This document shows positions 28,143-37,652 of a stretch of 64,000 nt of DNA, one piece after another. Source of the stretch: Candidatus Sulfopaludibacter sp. SbA3 (lineage in GTDB: Bacteria > Acidobacteriota > Terriglobia > Bryobacterales > Bryobacteraceae). Location of the stretch: the NCBI GenBank assembly GCA_945861625.1, contig CAMAVI010000006.1, positions 1 through 64,000 on the forward strand, read 5' to 3'. The notes under the pieces were generated by a model. It saw only the letters and a list, made by a program, of their open reading frames with translations. It ran no database searches and was not told the origin of the DNA. The position numbers and the translations under genes are program-made. The first letter of the stretch is position 1. The number at the start of each line of letters is the position of its first letter.

Positions 28143-30155
28143 ATGAAGACACTCTTCGCGTTCTGCCTAGTTGCGGTTTCCGTTTCCGCTCAGACGTCAC
28201 CCATGTCCGCTCCGGGGTTCGATCCTTCGGCCATTGACCGCAAGGCCGATCCCTGCGTCGATTTCTATCAATACGCCTGCGGGGCCTGGATGGCGGCCAA
28301 TCCGATACCCGCCGACCAATCGCGCTGGGGGCGCTTCGATGCGCTCGCCGAGCGCAATCGCGAGCTTCTGCACAAAATGCTGGAAGACGTTTCCGCCGCC
28401 AAGCCTGGCCGCAACGGGATTGAACAGAAGATGGGCGACTACTACGCCGCCTGCATGAATGAAGCAGCCGTCGACGCCAAGGGCGCGGCGCCGATGAAAC
28501 CGGACCTGGACCGCATCGCGGCCATCCGGAATAAAGAGGGCATCACGGACGTTGCGGCCTACCTGTTCCGCAACGGCGCCAGCCCCTTCTTCCGTTTTGG
28601 TTCCGGACCTGACGCCAAGAATTCCTCGCAGGTGATCGCGGACCTGGATCAGGGTGGTCTGGGACTGCCGGATCGCGACTACTATTTCAAGACCGACGAG
28701 AAGTCCGTTGAGCTGCGCCAGCAGTATGTCGCGCATGCGCGGAAAATGCTGGAACTGGCGGGTGTTGCCGCGGGCGCGGCGGCGCGGCAGGCGCAAGCCA
28801 TCATGGACATTGAGACAGAGCTCGCCAAGGCGTCACTCGACCGCGTGGCCCGCCGCGATCCCGAGAAGCTCTATCACAAGATGACGCTGAAAGAGTTGGA
28901 CGCGCTGGGCACGGGCATCGCATGGGGCAAGTTTTTTCAGGGGATGGGCGCGCCCAAGTTCCCGTCCCTGAATGTGGATGTTCCGGACTTCACGAAGGCC
29001 GTGAATGGGGTCATTTCGTCGCACAGCCTGGATGACTTGAAAGCGTATCTGACGTGGAATCTGGTGCGCGATTCCGCCAGCGCCCTGTCCAAACCGTTTC
29101 AGGAAGAAGCGTTCAACTTCTTCGGTAAGACGCTGCGCGGAGCCAAGGAAATGCGCGTGCGCTGGAAGCGCTGTGTGGATTTGACGGATCAACAACTGCC
29201 CGACGCGTTGGGACGCAAGTTCGTCGAGACCACTTTGGGTGAAGAAGGAATGCGCCGCACGCATGAAATGGTGGCCGAGATCGAGAAGGCCATGGCGAAC
29301 GATCTGCAATCGCTGGAGTGGATGACGCCGGCGACCAAGCAACAGGCGATGGTCAAGCTGCGCGCGATCCTGAACAAGATCGGCACCAATGAAAAGTGGC
29401 AGACCTATTCCACCGTCAAGATTTCGCGCGACGATTTCTACGGCAATACGGGCCGCGCCAGCCAGTACGAAATCCACCGCGTGCTCGCGCGCATCGGCAA
29501 GTCCACCGACAAGACGCAGTGGGAGATGAGTCAGCCCACGGTCAACGCCTACTACGATCCGGTCCAGAACAACATTAATTTTCCGGCCGGTATTTTGCAG
29601 CCCCCGTTCTACGACAACAAGATGGACGACGCCGTGAATTATGGCGCCATCGGTTCCGTGATCGGTCACGAGTTGACGCACGGCTTTGACGACGAAGGCA
29701 GGCAGTTTGACGCGCAAGGCAATCTGCGGGACTGGTGGACGGAGGCAGACGCCCAGGCGTTCACCGAACGCGCCGATTGTCTGGTGGGGCAGTACGGCGG
29801 CTACACGGCGATCGAAAACATCAAGCTCAGCGGGAAGTTGACGCTCGGCGAAAACACGGCCGATAACGGGGGGCTGCGCCTGGCTTACATGGCTCTGCTG
29901 GAAAAGTTAGGCGGCAAGGAGCCACCGATGAAGGACGGCTTCACGGCGGCGCAGCGTTTCTTCCTTGGCTGGGGGCAGATCTGGTGCCAGAACGTGACGC
30001 CCGAAACCGCACGTTTGCGCGCGCAGACCGATCCGCATTCGCCCGGCGGGTTCAGGGTCATTGGCGCGGTCTCCAATATGGCGGAGTTCCAGAAAGCGTT
30101 CGCCTGCAAAGTCGGGCAGCCCATGGTGCGGGCGCCGGCCTGCCGAGTCTGGTGA
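28143..30155 (+). CDS. M13 family metallopeptidase (PepO/neprilysin-like)
   Basis: GSVIGHELTHGFDDEGRQFD (HExxH), GENTADNGGLRLAY, DPHSPGGFRVIGAVSNMAEFQKAFAC. Confidence 0.96.
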   Translation: MKTLFAFCLVAVSVSAQTSPMSAPGFDPSAIDRKADPCVDFYQYACGAWMAANPIPADQSRWGRFDALAERNRELLHKMLEDVSAAKPGRNGIEQKMGDYYAACMNEAAVDAKGAAPMKPDLDRIAAIRNKEGITDVAAYLFRNGASPFFRFGSGPDAKNSSQVIADLDQGGLGLPDRDYYFKTDEKSVELRQQYVAHARKMLELAGVAAGAAARQAQAIMDIETELAKASLDRVARRDPEKLYHKMTLKELDALGTGIAWGKFFQGMGAPKFPSLNVDVPDFTKAVNGVISSHSLDDLKAYLTWNLVRDSASALSKPFQEEAFNFFGKTLRGAKEMRVRWKRCVDLTDQQLPDALGRKFVETTLGEEGMRRTHEMVAEIEKAMANDLQSLEWMTPATKQQAMVKLRAILNKIGTNEKWQTYSTVKISRDDFYGNTGRASQYEIHRVLARIGKSTDKTQWEMSQPTVNAYYDPVQNNINFPAGILQPPFYDNKMDDAVNYGAIGSVIGHELTHGFDDEGRQFDAQGNLRDWWTEADAQAFTERADCLVGQYGGYTAIENIKLSGKLTLGENTADNGGLRLAYMALLEKLGGKEPPMKDGFTAAQRFFLGWGQIWCQNVTPETARLRAQTDPHSPGGFRVIGAVSNMAEFQKAFACKVGQPMVRAPACRVW

Positions 30156-30180
30156 TGTGACCGCCTGGTGACCGCCCGCG

Positions 30181-30534
30181 CTATTTCTCGGCCGGCTGGC
30201 CGGGGGCGCCGGGCTTCGGCGGGTCGGGCAGAATGAAGGTGGTTTCTCCGGGGCGCAACAGTTTTAGCTGTTTACGGATTTCCATCTCCTGTTCGGTACC
30301 GCTGTGCCGGAGGCGTTCAATGCGTTCCCTGCGGCGTTCGATCTCGGCCGCGGCGGCGGCGTTTTGCTCTTCCAGTTGCCGTATCTCGCGGCGCTTCTCA
30401 AACAGCGCGGGAATTCCACGGGGGCCGCGCAGGGCCACCACACCGTACATCACCATGAGCCCAAGCAGAAAGGTATAGCCGGCGCGCTTTCCGAGCACGG
30501 AGTTACGCCAACGATGGGAGAGGGTGTGGGACAA
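30181..30534 (-). CDS. FtsB/DivIC-like septum formation initiator protein
   Basis: One TM segment followed by coiled coil and LLRPGETTFILP. Confidence 0.8.
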   Translation of the reverse strand: MSHTLSHRWRNSVLGKRAGYTFLLGLMVMYGVVALRGPRGIPALFEKRREIRQLEEQNAAAAAEIERRRERIERLRHSGTEQEMEIRKQLKLLRPGETTFILPDPPKPGAPGQPAEK

Positions 30535-30611
30535 GAGAATCTTAGTATCGTTATAACGTGGATCGCAAATAATTGCTAGTGCAGTGGTAATCTTTTATTG
30601 GTGCAGGTGCC

Positions 30612-30800
30612 GTGGAACTGGATAATGACAGCGGACTGACGGAATTTTCATGCCCGAAATGCGGGTCGAATGACGTCCGCAGGTCCAAGAACGAAGGATT
30701 TTTCGCCGCCCTGCAGCGGATCTTCGGACGCTGGCCCTTTCGCTGCCGGAGTTGCCGCTCGCGTTTCTTCCGGGCCGCTGAGCAGTCGGAAGACTTCTAA
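30612..30800 (+). CDS. small zinc-ribbon protein (62 aa)
   Basis: CPKCGSNDVRRS...CRSCRSRFF; GTG start. Confidence 0.55.
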   Translation: MELDNDSGLTEFSCPKCGSNDVRRSKNEGFFAALQRIFGRWPFRCRSCRSRFFRAAEQSEDF

Positions 30801-30977
30801 GGAACTCGCGGCACAACGCACGGTGGCGCGATCGGTTCTGTTTCGTTTCGGGCCGCGCCACGCAGCTGTGCCGCTTCTGAGGACCTCCCGCAAAACGGAC
30901 TCGCTCCGGCACCTGATGGATCGCGGGTTCCTCCCCGCTTGGTGCCGCGCCTCCGCGGCTTTGCGCTTCTGAGTACC

Positions 30978-31736
30978 TTACTTGGCGGCCGCTTTTGAGA
31001 TCAGTGCCTGGATTTCGGGCGGCAATTCGAAGTGCTGAGGCGGGATGGCTTCGTTAATCCGGACATCCGTGATCGTGATCACCATTTCCTGTCCTCCGGT
31101 TTGTTGCCGCGAGCGTGTCGGATAGAGCACGCCGCCGAATTGCTTATAGTCGGATACCTCGACCTCCACCGCGATTTCTCCCATCGGGCTGACGGCAGTC
31201 GCCACCGCCTTCAGCAGCAAGCCTGATTTACGTGAGTAGAACCGTGTTTCCGGTTTTCCCGAGGCCGGCGTGAGCGCCACTTTGTAGCATTTTTCGCCGT
31301 TGACAGTTTCCACGCTCAGGGTCTCGGCTTTAGGGAACAGTCTGCGCCATTCCACGGGAGCCCTGAACTGCGCTTCCCGCCCGGCCTGCGCTTTTTCGTC
31401 TCCGCTCTTGAGGCGGGGTCCCAGGAGCGCGCTCCTTTCCCATACCACGCCGCCGGATGCGCCCGATTCAATCTTACCGATGGGTCCCAGTTCCACAACC
31501 GAATATTCCTTATCCGGAGCGGATGCATAACGGGTGAGCCGGCCTGTCAATCCCGGGGTGGGGAACGCGATGGTTCCCGTCATTACTTCACTGGTATGTT
31601 GCTGGTAGGCAGCCTTGCCGCCGGTGGCTTCCACGAAGCGGTCCAGGATGGATTCCGCCGTGGGCAGGGCCTGCGCGTGAGCGTAGGCCGCGCCGCACAC
31701 GACCGTTATCAACCAGCGGGCGATGGACTTCTGCAT
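30978..31736 (-). CDS. secreted protein, outer-membrane lipoprotein-sorting-like fold
   Basis: Signal peptide MQKSIARWLITVVCGAAYAHAQ; AESILDRFVEATGGKAAY, typical of acidobacterial LolA/LolB-like proteins. Confidence 0.65.
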   Translation of the reverse strand: MQKSIARWLITVVCGAAYAHAQALPTAESILDRFVEATGGKAAYQQHTSEVMTGTIAFPTPGLTGRLTRYASAPDKEYSVVELGPIGKIESGASGGVVWERSALLGPRLKSGDEKAQAGREAQFRAPVEWRRLFPKAETLSVETVNGEKCYKVALTPASGKPETRFYSRKSGLLLKAVATAVSPMGEIAVEVEVSDYKQFGGVLYPTRSRQQTGGQEMVITITDVRINEAIPPQHFELPPEIQALISKAAAK

Positions 31737-31747
31737 TGGTTTGCCTC

Positions 31748-33022
31748 CTATTGTATTCTTTGACCGCGGATCCAAGCGAGAGCGGCATCCAGTACCGCAT
31801 CCTGGCCGGCCAACAAAGTTTCCCGTGTCAACTTAACTTCGACATCCGGAGTCACACCTTTAGCTTCTAAGGTTTCACCGCTTACGGAAACATAGTTGGC
31901 GACGGCGTACTGGAACCCGTCGCCATTGGGAAGACGCGTGAAGATGGAAGGCAATGCGGCCCCGGCGCTGCGGGTTCCGAAGACGCGCGCACGGCCCAGA
32001 TCCCGTAGGCCGCCGGCGAAAATTTCAGCGGTTGAAGCCGAGGAGCCGTCCACCAAAATCGCCAGGGGGCCGTTGTATGCCCCCGCGCGCGGATTGATGA
32101 AGAAGTTCAGCGTCGCGTTGCGCATGGTCATGGTGCCCAGCCGTTGGCCGGGCTTATCGACGAACCATCCCGCCATGCCCATGGCCATGGCGCCGATGCC
32201 GCCCACATTGCCGCGCAGATCGATGACGATGCCGCCGCAATGCGCGCACGCTTCCACGGCTTCGCCGAACGACTGCATGACGCGGACCAGATCGAGAAAG
32301 AAATTGAAACGGATATAGCCCGTTTCTCCCAGTTTTTTCGATTCCAACCAAACGTGTTGTGGAGGCAGGTTGCCGAAGCCGGCGAGCTCGCCACGGGGCG
32401 GCTCCAGTTTGAGCTCTCGCGTTTGAGGTTGGTCCGAGCCGTCGGCAAAGGTAATGCGGCGGGCTGCTCCCACCGGGCCGCTGAATCTGGCGGCGAGGGC
32501 GCGTTCCAATTGCAATTCATGAATGGCGGGGTCTTTTTGCAATGCCGCCACCAGGGCCCTGAGATCGGTTCCTTCGACGTTGAGCACTTGCCAGCCCAAC
32601 GGGACAGCGGAGCCTCCCGTGACGAGAACACGGCCGTCCACTACGCGGACTTCGAATCCTGGCCAACCGTCGCCGCCCGTAGCGGCGGCCAGGTCCTGAT
32701 AGACGGGAGCCGGGAAGATGGCGAAGTGGGTCTGCTTCAGCCGCCCCAGCATTTCGCGGAGGATTTCGCGGGCCGCTTCGCCGGTCGCCGCTTGCTCCAC
32801 GCGCGGGCGGAACTCGGCGCCGATGGCCTGCCAGTCCAAGCCTCCCGGATTCTTGTCCCAATGCTGGTCGCGAATGGTGGTCCAGACGAACTCGAAAGAG
32901 GCCAAGTTGGCTTGCTTCTGTTCGGGAGGGGCCTGGGCCGCGGCCGGAAGAACCAGCACTCCGCACAGCAGCGTAACGGAAACGGCAGCCACTGTACTGA
33001 CTCTTGACAGGAAGGAGCTCAC
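31748..33022 (-). CDS. S41-family peptidase (C-terminal processing protease-like)
   Basis: GIVIDLRGNVGGIGAMAMGMAGWF, GPLAILVDGSSASTAEIFAGGLRDLGRARVFG. Confidence 0.88.
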   Translation of the reverse strand: MSSFLSRVSTVAAVSVTLLCGVLVLPAAAQAPPEQKQANLASFEFVWTTIRDQHWDKNPGGLDWQAIGAEFRPRVEQAATGEAAREILREMLGRLKQTHFAIFPAPVYQDLAAATGGDGWPGFEVRVVDGRVLVTGGSAVPLGWQVLNVEGTDLRALVAALQKDPAIHELQLERALAARFSGPVGAARRITFADGSDQPQTRELKLEPPRGELAGFGNLPPQHVWLESKKLGETGYIRFNFFLDLVRVMQSFGEAVEACAHCGGIVIDLRGNVGGIGAMAMGMAGWFVDKPGQRLGTMTMRNATLNFFINPRAGAYNGPLAILVDGSSASTAEIFAGGLRDLGRARVFGTRSAGAALPSIFTRLPNGDGFQYAVANYVSVSGETLEAKGVTPDVEVKLTRETLLAGQDAVLDAALAWIRGQRIQ

Positions 33023-33090
33023 TATTCTAATGTAACGATTCGACTTGCTCGCGTGGTAGTCAGGCTGATCCAGGTAGATACTCTAGGCAT

Positions 33091-33534
33091 ATGGCAGATC
33101 AAGAGGGTAGGGCTGTGCACACCCAGGAACAAGTACTGGAGTCCGACCTAGGCAGCGTGGATAGCGCGGAAGAAGCGGTCCTGAAAGAAGCCGGGTACTT
33201 GGGTTTCGATGAGGATGATCTGCATAGGATCGGGATGGCGCTGCGGGAATGCCTGGTGAACGCCGTGGTGCATGGGAACCGCTATAACCGCCGGAAGAAG
33301 GTTTACTTGAAAGTGGTCCGCACTCCGGATTGCCTGTCGATTACGATTGGCGATGAAGGCGATGGGTTTGATCCGGGCGCCGTGCCCGATCCGCTGGAAG
33401 GTGATAATTTGCTCCGGGGTTCCGGGCGGGGCGTAATGCTCATGCAGGCGTTCATGGATGAGTTTCAGGTTTCCCAACGGTCACCGCAAGGTACCGAAGT
33501 GCGAATGGTGAAGTGCAAGGCAAGAGCGGAATAA
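33091..33534 (+). CDS. RsbW-like anti-sigma regulatory / HATPase_c ATP-binding protein
   Basis: ALRECLVNAVVHGN, ITIGDEGDGFDPGAVPDP, GSGRGVMLMQAFMDEF. Confidence 0.88.
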   Translation: MADQEGRAVHTQEQVLESDLGSVDSAEEAVLKEAGYLGFDEDDLHRIGMALRECLVNAVVHGNRYNRRKKVYLKVVRTPDCLSITIGDEGDGFDPGAVPDPLEGDNLLRGSGRGVMLMQAFMDEFQVSQRSPQGTEVRMVKCKARAE

Positions 33535-33590
33535 ATAGAAGTTGGGCGTAGATAATCAGTAGTGAAGCCAAGAGTGAAGGAGGTGTTCCA

Positions 33591-33935
33591 GTGAGTGTAA
33601 AACTGACCAGCCGCCAGGTTGGAGATGTGACGGTTGTAGATGCTGCGGGGCGCATTACGTTGGGAGAAGGCGCCAGTTCGTTCCGGGACACGATTCGTGA
33701 TCTGGCGGCCAGCGGCCACAAGAAGTTGCTGCTGAACCTGGCCGAGATTTCTTATATCGATAGCTCGGGTATTGGGGAATTGGTATCCGCGTTCACCAGC
33801 GTGGCCAACCAGGGCGGCGTCGTGAAGCTGCTGAATCTGACCAAGCGGGTGCAGGACCTGTTGCAGATCACCAAGCTTTACACGGTGTTTGAGGTCCACA
33901 ACGACGAAGCGAAGGCAGTGCAAAGCTTCCAGTAA
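33591..33935 (+). CDS. STAS-domain anti-sigma factor antagonist
   Basis: KKLLLNLAEISYIDSSGIGELVSAFTSVANQGG. Confidence 0.92.
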   Translation: MSVKLTSRQVGDVTVVDAAGRITLGEGASSFRDTIRDLAASGHKKLLLNLAEISYIDSSGIGELVSAFTSVANQGGVVKLLNLTKRVQDLLQITKLYTVFEVHNDEAKAVQSFQ

Positions 33936-33995
33936 GTTTGTCCGGAATCGGGCAAGGGCGTGCCTGGGCTCAACGGGAACCCCGTTTAGGGTTGA

Positions 33996-34030
33996 CTGTT
34001 TCAGGGTGAACCCCTGTTTCAGGGTGAACC
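33996..34030. repeat. two copies of 17-bp CTGTTTCAGGGTGAACC, 18-bp period
   Basis: 33996-34012 and 34014-34030, identical. Confidence 0.85.
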
Positions 34031-34154
34031 TTGGGTTCAGGCTCCCCTGGCGTGGAATTCAAGAGAATTACTGTGGCGCCCGCTTACTTTAGTGTGAGGG
34101 GAAGGCAGTCTAGTAAAGCCCCTTTGGGCTGTCTGTGGCAGTCCCTGGAAGCCC

Positions 34155-34820
34155 ATGGTCCCGATTAGAGAAATTAAGACGTATTCCGTTCTGCTGGCTG
34201 ACGACCTGACGTTGGTCCGCGAAGGCTTGGCCGCGTTGTGCCAGGCGACTCCGCAGTACCGCGTGGTAGGGCAATGCTCGGAAGGCTCGGTCGCGCTGCG
34301 GATGATCGAAGAACAGCGGCCGGATATCGCCGTGCTGGATCTGGGTCTGTCAGATCTCTACACTCTTCAAATTGTCCGCAAAGTGCGCGAGGCGAATATC
34401 CCCACGCGCATGGTCGTCCTGTCAACGCGCAAAGACCGGAAGACGGTGGTGGAAGCCCTGCGCTGCGGGGTGAGCGGGTTCCTTTTGAAATCCGATCCGG
34501 CGGCCCAGTTGCTGGACGCTTTCGACCAGGTTCTGGACGGGGGAATTTATGTTTCGCCGGGGCTGGAGTTGAACAAAATTTTCGGTCCCGGCCCGAAGAC
34601 AGCCCCCGAAGACCCCTTGGACACCCTCAGTACGCGCGAACACCAGGTATTCACCTTGCTCGTCGATGGCGTCCGCGCCAAGGAAATCGCCGCCCGCCTC
34701 GAGCTAAGCCCGAAGACCGTGGACACATATCGGGCAAGCCTTATGCGCAAGCTGGACATCCATGACGTCGCCGGGCTGGTCAAGTTCGCCATTCAACGGG
34801 ATTTGATTTCCTTTCGCTAG
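34155..34820 (+). CDS. NarL/LuxR-family response regulator
   Basis: SVLLADDLTLVREGL receiver domain and LSTREHQVFTLLVDGVRAKEIAARLELSPKTVDTYRASLMRKLDI HTH. Confidence 0.93.
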   Translation: MVPIREIKTYSVLLADDLTLVREGLAALCQATPQYRVVGQCSEGSVALRMIEEQRPDIAVLDLGLSDLYTLQIVRKVREANIPTRMVVLSTRKDRKTVVEALRCGVSGFLLKSDPAAQLLDAFDQVLDGGIYVSPGLELNKIFGPGPKTAPEDPLDTLSTREHQVFTLLVDGVRAKEIAARLELSPKTVDTYRASLMRKLDIHDVAGLVKFAIQRDLISFR

Positions 34821-34943
34821 CCGCCCGTAGCCGCCCGCTGTGCCGGAATTGCCCATCTGGCACGTCTGTGCTACTAATAGAATTTAGCCTCCCGCCCGCT
34901 CGGCCCCAACCCGAACAAGCGTGCTGAAAAGTGAGAGAAATCT

Positions 34944-35204
34944 ATGGCATACGTAATTGCGGAACCTTGTGTTGGCGTGAAGGACGCGGCCTGCGTGGAC
35001 GCCTGCCCGGTGGATTGCATTCACCCCAAGAAGGATTCCGAAAAATTCGCCGAGAACGAATTGATCTACATCGATCCGGTGGAGTGTATTGACTGCGGCG
35101 CCTGCGTCCCGGTGTGTCCGGTCTCGGCGATCTTCGCGATCGACGATCTGCCTGAAAAATGGGCGGAATACGCCCAGCGCAACGCGGCGTACTTCGGGAA
35201 GTAA
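34944..35204 (+). CDS. ferredoxin, 3Fe-4S/4Fe-4S type
   Basis: MAYVIAEPCVGVKDAACVDACPVDCIHPK...VECIDCGACVPVCPVSAIF. Confidence 0.95.
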   Translation: MAYVIAEPCVGVKDAACVDACPVDCIHPKKDSEKFAENELIYIDPVECIDCGACVPVCPVSAIFAIDDLPEKWAEYAQRNAAYFGK

Positions 35205-35218
35205 CTCGCGCGCCTGCC

Positions 35219-35599
35219 TTACGGCCGGTACGTGGCCGACTGAATATCGGTCTCCCAGATTTTGACCTCGGTGACCTTGACGGGCACGGGTGTGTTTCCC
35301 AATCCCTCGATCATCTTCTGGCAGAAGTATTCGGCAATATTCTCGGCCGATGGGTTCACCACATCAAAAGGTGGAATCTCGTTCAGGAACTGGTGGTCTA
35401 TGCGGTCGATGATTTCGGTCATTAGGTTCTTGACGTCAATGAAATCAACCAGCAGGCCCGTGTCATCCAGGCGCTCGCCCTGGATCACCACCTGCACTTT
35501 CCAATTGTGCCCGTGGATATTCTCGCAGCGGCCCTTGTAATTGCGCAGCGCGTGCGCGGAAGCGAATCCCTGCTCGACAGCAACTTCAAACATGCTCAA
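35219..35599 (-). CDS. queD: 6-carboxytetrahydropterin synthase family protein
   Basis: FASAHALRNYKGRCENIHGHNWKVQVVIQGE, VDFIDVKNLM, DHQFLNE. Confidence 0.93.
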   Translation of the reverse strand: MSMFEVAVEQGFASAHALRNYKGRCENIHGHNWKVQVVIQGERLDDTGLLVDFIDVKNLMTEIIDRIDHQFLNEIPPFDVVNPSAENIAEYFCQKMIEGLGNTPVPVKVTEVKIWETDIQSATYRP

Positions 35600-37526
35600 A
35601 AAACCTCTCTACATCTTCCCGTTTGGTGGTGAACGCATAATGGGGCAGGCTATCGAAAAAGATTTGCCCATATCGCGTTTTCGTAATGCGATTGTCCAAG
35701 AGCGCCAGCACGCCGCGGTCGGTGCGGCTGCGGATCAGCCGGCCGAAACCCTGTTTTAACGCGATAGCCGCCTGCGGCACCTGGTAGCTGGAAAAGGGTT
35801 CGCCGCCATCGTTGCGGATGGCCTCGATGCGCGCTTCCACCACTGGGTCACTGGGCACCGCGAACGGTAACTTATCAATAATAACGCAGCTCAATTGTTC
35901 GCCCGGCACGTCGACACCCTGCCAGAAGGAGGACGTCGCGAACAGCACTGCGTTGGGCGTCGCGCGGAACTCGTCGAGCAGGGCGCTGCGCGGGCCCGTG
36001 CCTTGCAGCAGCGTTTGGAAAGGAACTTCGAGCGAGACCTTATCGTAAACCAGGCGCATCTGTTGGTAGCTGGTGAACAGGCAGAAGGCCCGGCCGCGGC
36101 TGTGCATCAGAATTTCGATGATCTCGCGCGCGGCGGCGGAAGTGAATGCCTGATTGCGCGGATCGGGAAGGTCCTGCGGGACGTACAACAACGCCTGCTT
36201 CTGATAATCGAAATGGCTTTCGACGACAAGCGTGCGGGCGCTGCGCAAACCCAGGCGCTGCTTAGTGAAATCGAATTCTCCCGATACCGCGAGCGTTGCC
36301 GAGGTCAGCACGGCCGTGTCGATGGCGTCGAACAGCTTTTCGTCAAGCAAGGAAGACACGTCGATGGGCGTGGCTTGCAGGAACGTCCCGCGGCCGCGCT
36401 TCTCAATCCAGTAAACGTAGGCCTTGTCGTTCGATTCCATCCAGAATTGCAGGCGGCGCGCGATCTCACGAGCCCGGTTCACCAACGGAAGGGCTTCTTC
36501 CGGGGCGGCGCGCAACAACTCCAGTTGCAGAGCGACGATTTCGAGCGCGGCGAGAATATCCCGGTAAGCTTCTTCATGCTGCATGAGAAACGCCTCGTGC
36601 CCGCGGAAGCCGCTGCGTCCGTCGGAGGCTCCGAATAAGGTGAAGAAGTGCGCCGAACGCTCGCCGAGGATCGTCAGAATGCGGTCGAGTTCTTTCGATC
36701 CGAAATTCTTGCGATGCGCGAGCGACGCCACGTCGCGCGTGAGTTCCTCGAACTGATAGGTGGAAACGCTGGTGCCGAAGTACTGCCCGGCAACGTCTTC
36801 GATATCGTGCGCTTCGTCGAAAATCACCGCGCCGTAATCCGGGATGATGCCGGCGCCCTCGCTGCCCACCGGACCGCCTTTCACCGCCAGGTCCGCGAAG
36901 AACAGGTGGTGATTGACGATGATGATGTCGCTTTCCTGCGCCTTCTGGTGCATGGCCGTGATGAAGCAACGTTCAAACTGTTGGCACTTCTGGCCGGAGC
37001 AGAGCTCGCTGCGGGCGTCGATCTTGGCCCACGCGGTGCTGGATTCCGGCAGTGTCTTGATCTCGGAACGGTCACCGGTCTCGGTCGTCTTTTCCCACTC
37101 GCGGATGACCCGGAAGTCGGCGATTTCCTCCAGGCCGTCGAGAATCGGTTCCTTTTCCGCGTCGTAAATTTTTTGGCGGCAGGCGTAGTTGCCGCGGCCT
37201 TTCATGTAACAGGCGCGCAACGGGCCCAGGTGTTTCTCCAGGAACGGAATGTCCTTAAAGAAAAGTTGTTCCTGCAGGTTCTTGGTGCCTGTCGAGACCA
37301 CCACGCGTTTGCCGGAGAGAATTGCGGGCACCAGATAGGCGAGCGTCTTGCCGGTTCCGGTTCCGGCCTCCACAATGAGATGCTTCTTTTCGGCGATGGC
37401 GGACTCAGCCGCTTCCGCCATGGCCAGTTGCCCTTCACGGAACTCGTAGTTGGCGTGCCACTCGGAAAGCAGTCCCTTGCGGCCAAAAAACTGGCGGGCG
37501 GTGAGTGGTTTGATTGCGGGAGGCAC
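35586..37526 (-). CDS. DinG/XPD-like ATP-dependent helicase
   Basis: EAGTGTGKTLAYLVPAI (Walker A), conserved Cys cluster C-x6-C..., IFDEAHDIED (DEAH), FWQGVDVPGEQLSCVIIDKLPFAVPSDP, GRLIRSRTDRG. Confidence 0.93.
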   Translation of the reverse strand: MPPAIKPLTARQFFGRKGLLSEWHANYEFREGQLAMAEAAESAIAEKKHLIVEAGTGTGKTLAYLVPAILSGKRVVVSTGTKNLQEQLFFKDIPFLEKHLGPLRACYMKGRGNYACRQKIYDAEKEPILDGLEEIADFRVIREWEKTTETGDRSEIKTLPESSTAWAKIDARSELCSGQKCQQFERCFITAMHQKAQESDIIIVNHHLFFADLAVKGGPVGSEGAGIIPDYGAVIFDEAHDIEDVAGQYFGTSVSTYQFEELTRDVASLAHRKNFGSKELDRILTILGERSAHFFTLFGASDGRSGFRGHEAFLMQHEEAYRDILAALEIVALQLELLRAAPEEALPLVNRAREIARRLQFWMESNDKAYVYWIEKRGRGTFLQATPIDVSSLLDEKLFDAIDTAVLTSATLAVSGEFDFTKQRLGLRSARTLVVESHFDYQKQALLYVPQDLPDPRNQAFTSAAAREIIEILMHSRGRAFCLFTSYQQMRLVYDKVSLEVPFQTLLQGTGPRSALLDEFRATPNAVLFATSSFWQGVDVPGEQLSCVIIDKLPFAVPSDPVVEARIEAIRNDGGEPFSSYQVPQAAIALKQGFGRLIRSRTDRGVLALLDNRITKTRYGQIFFDSLPHYAFTTKREDVERFFEHV

Positions 37527-37595
37527 CTACTCGACAATTTTAGCAGCCGAGCGTTCCGCAGCCGGGTGTCTAAGAATTGTGCCGGGCAGATCTAT

Positions 37596-37652
37596 GTTTA
37601 GAACGCCTGGCTGGGTTTAGAACGCCTGGCTGGGTTTAGAACGCCTGGCTGG
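37596..37652. repeat. three perfect tandem copies of a 19-bp unit covering the sigma-factor stop codon
   Basis: GTTTAGAACGCCTGGCTGG at 37596-37614, 37615-37633 and 37634-37652. Confidence 0.95.

Noticed and set aside
30801-30977. Possible imperfect repeats (GCGCTTCTGAGKACC) after the zinc-ribbon gene
   Set aside because: Only two short loosely matching copies; could be chance in GC-rich intergenic DNA.
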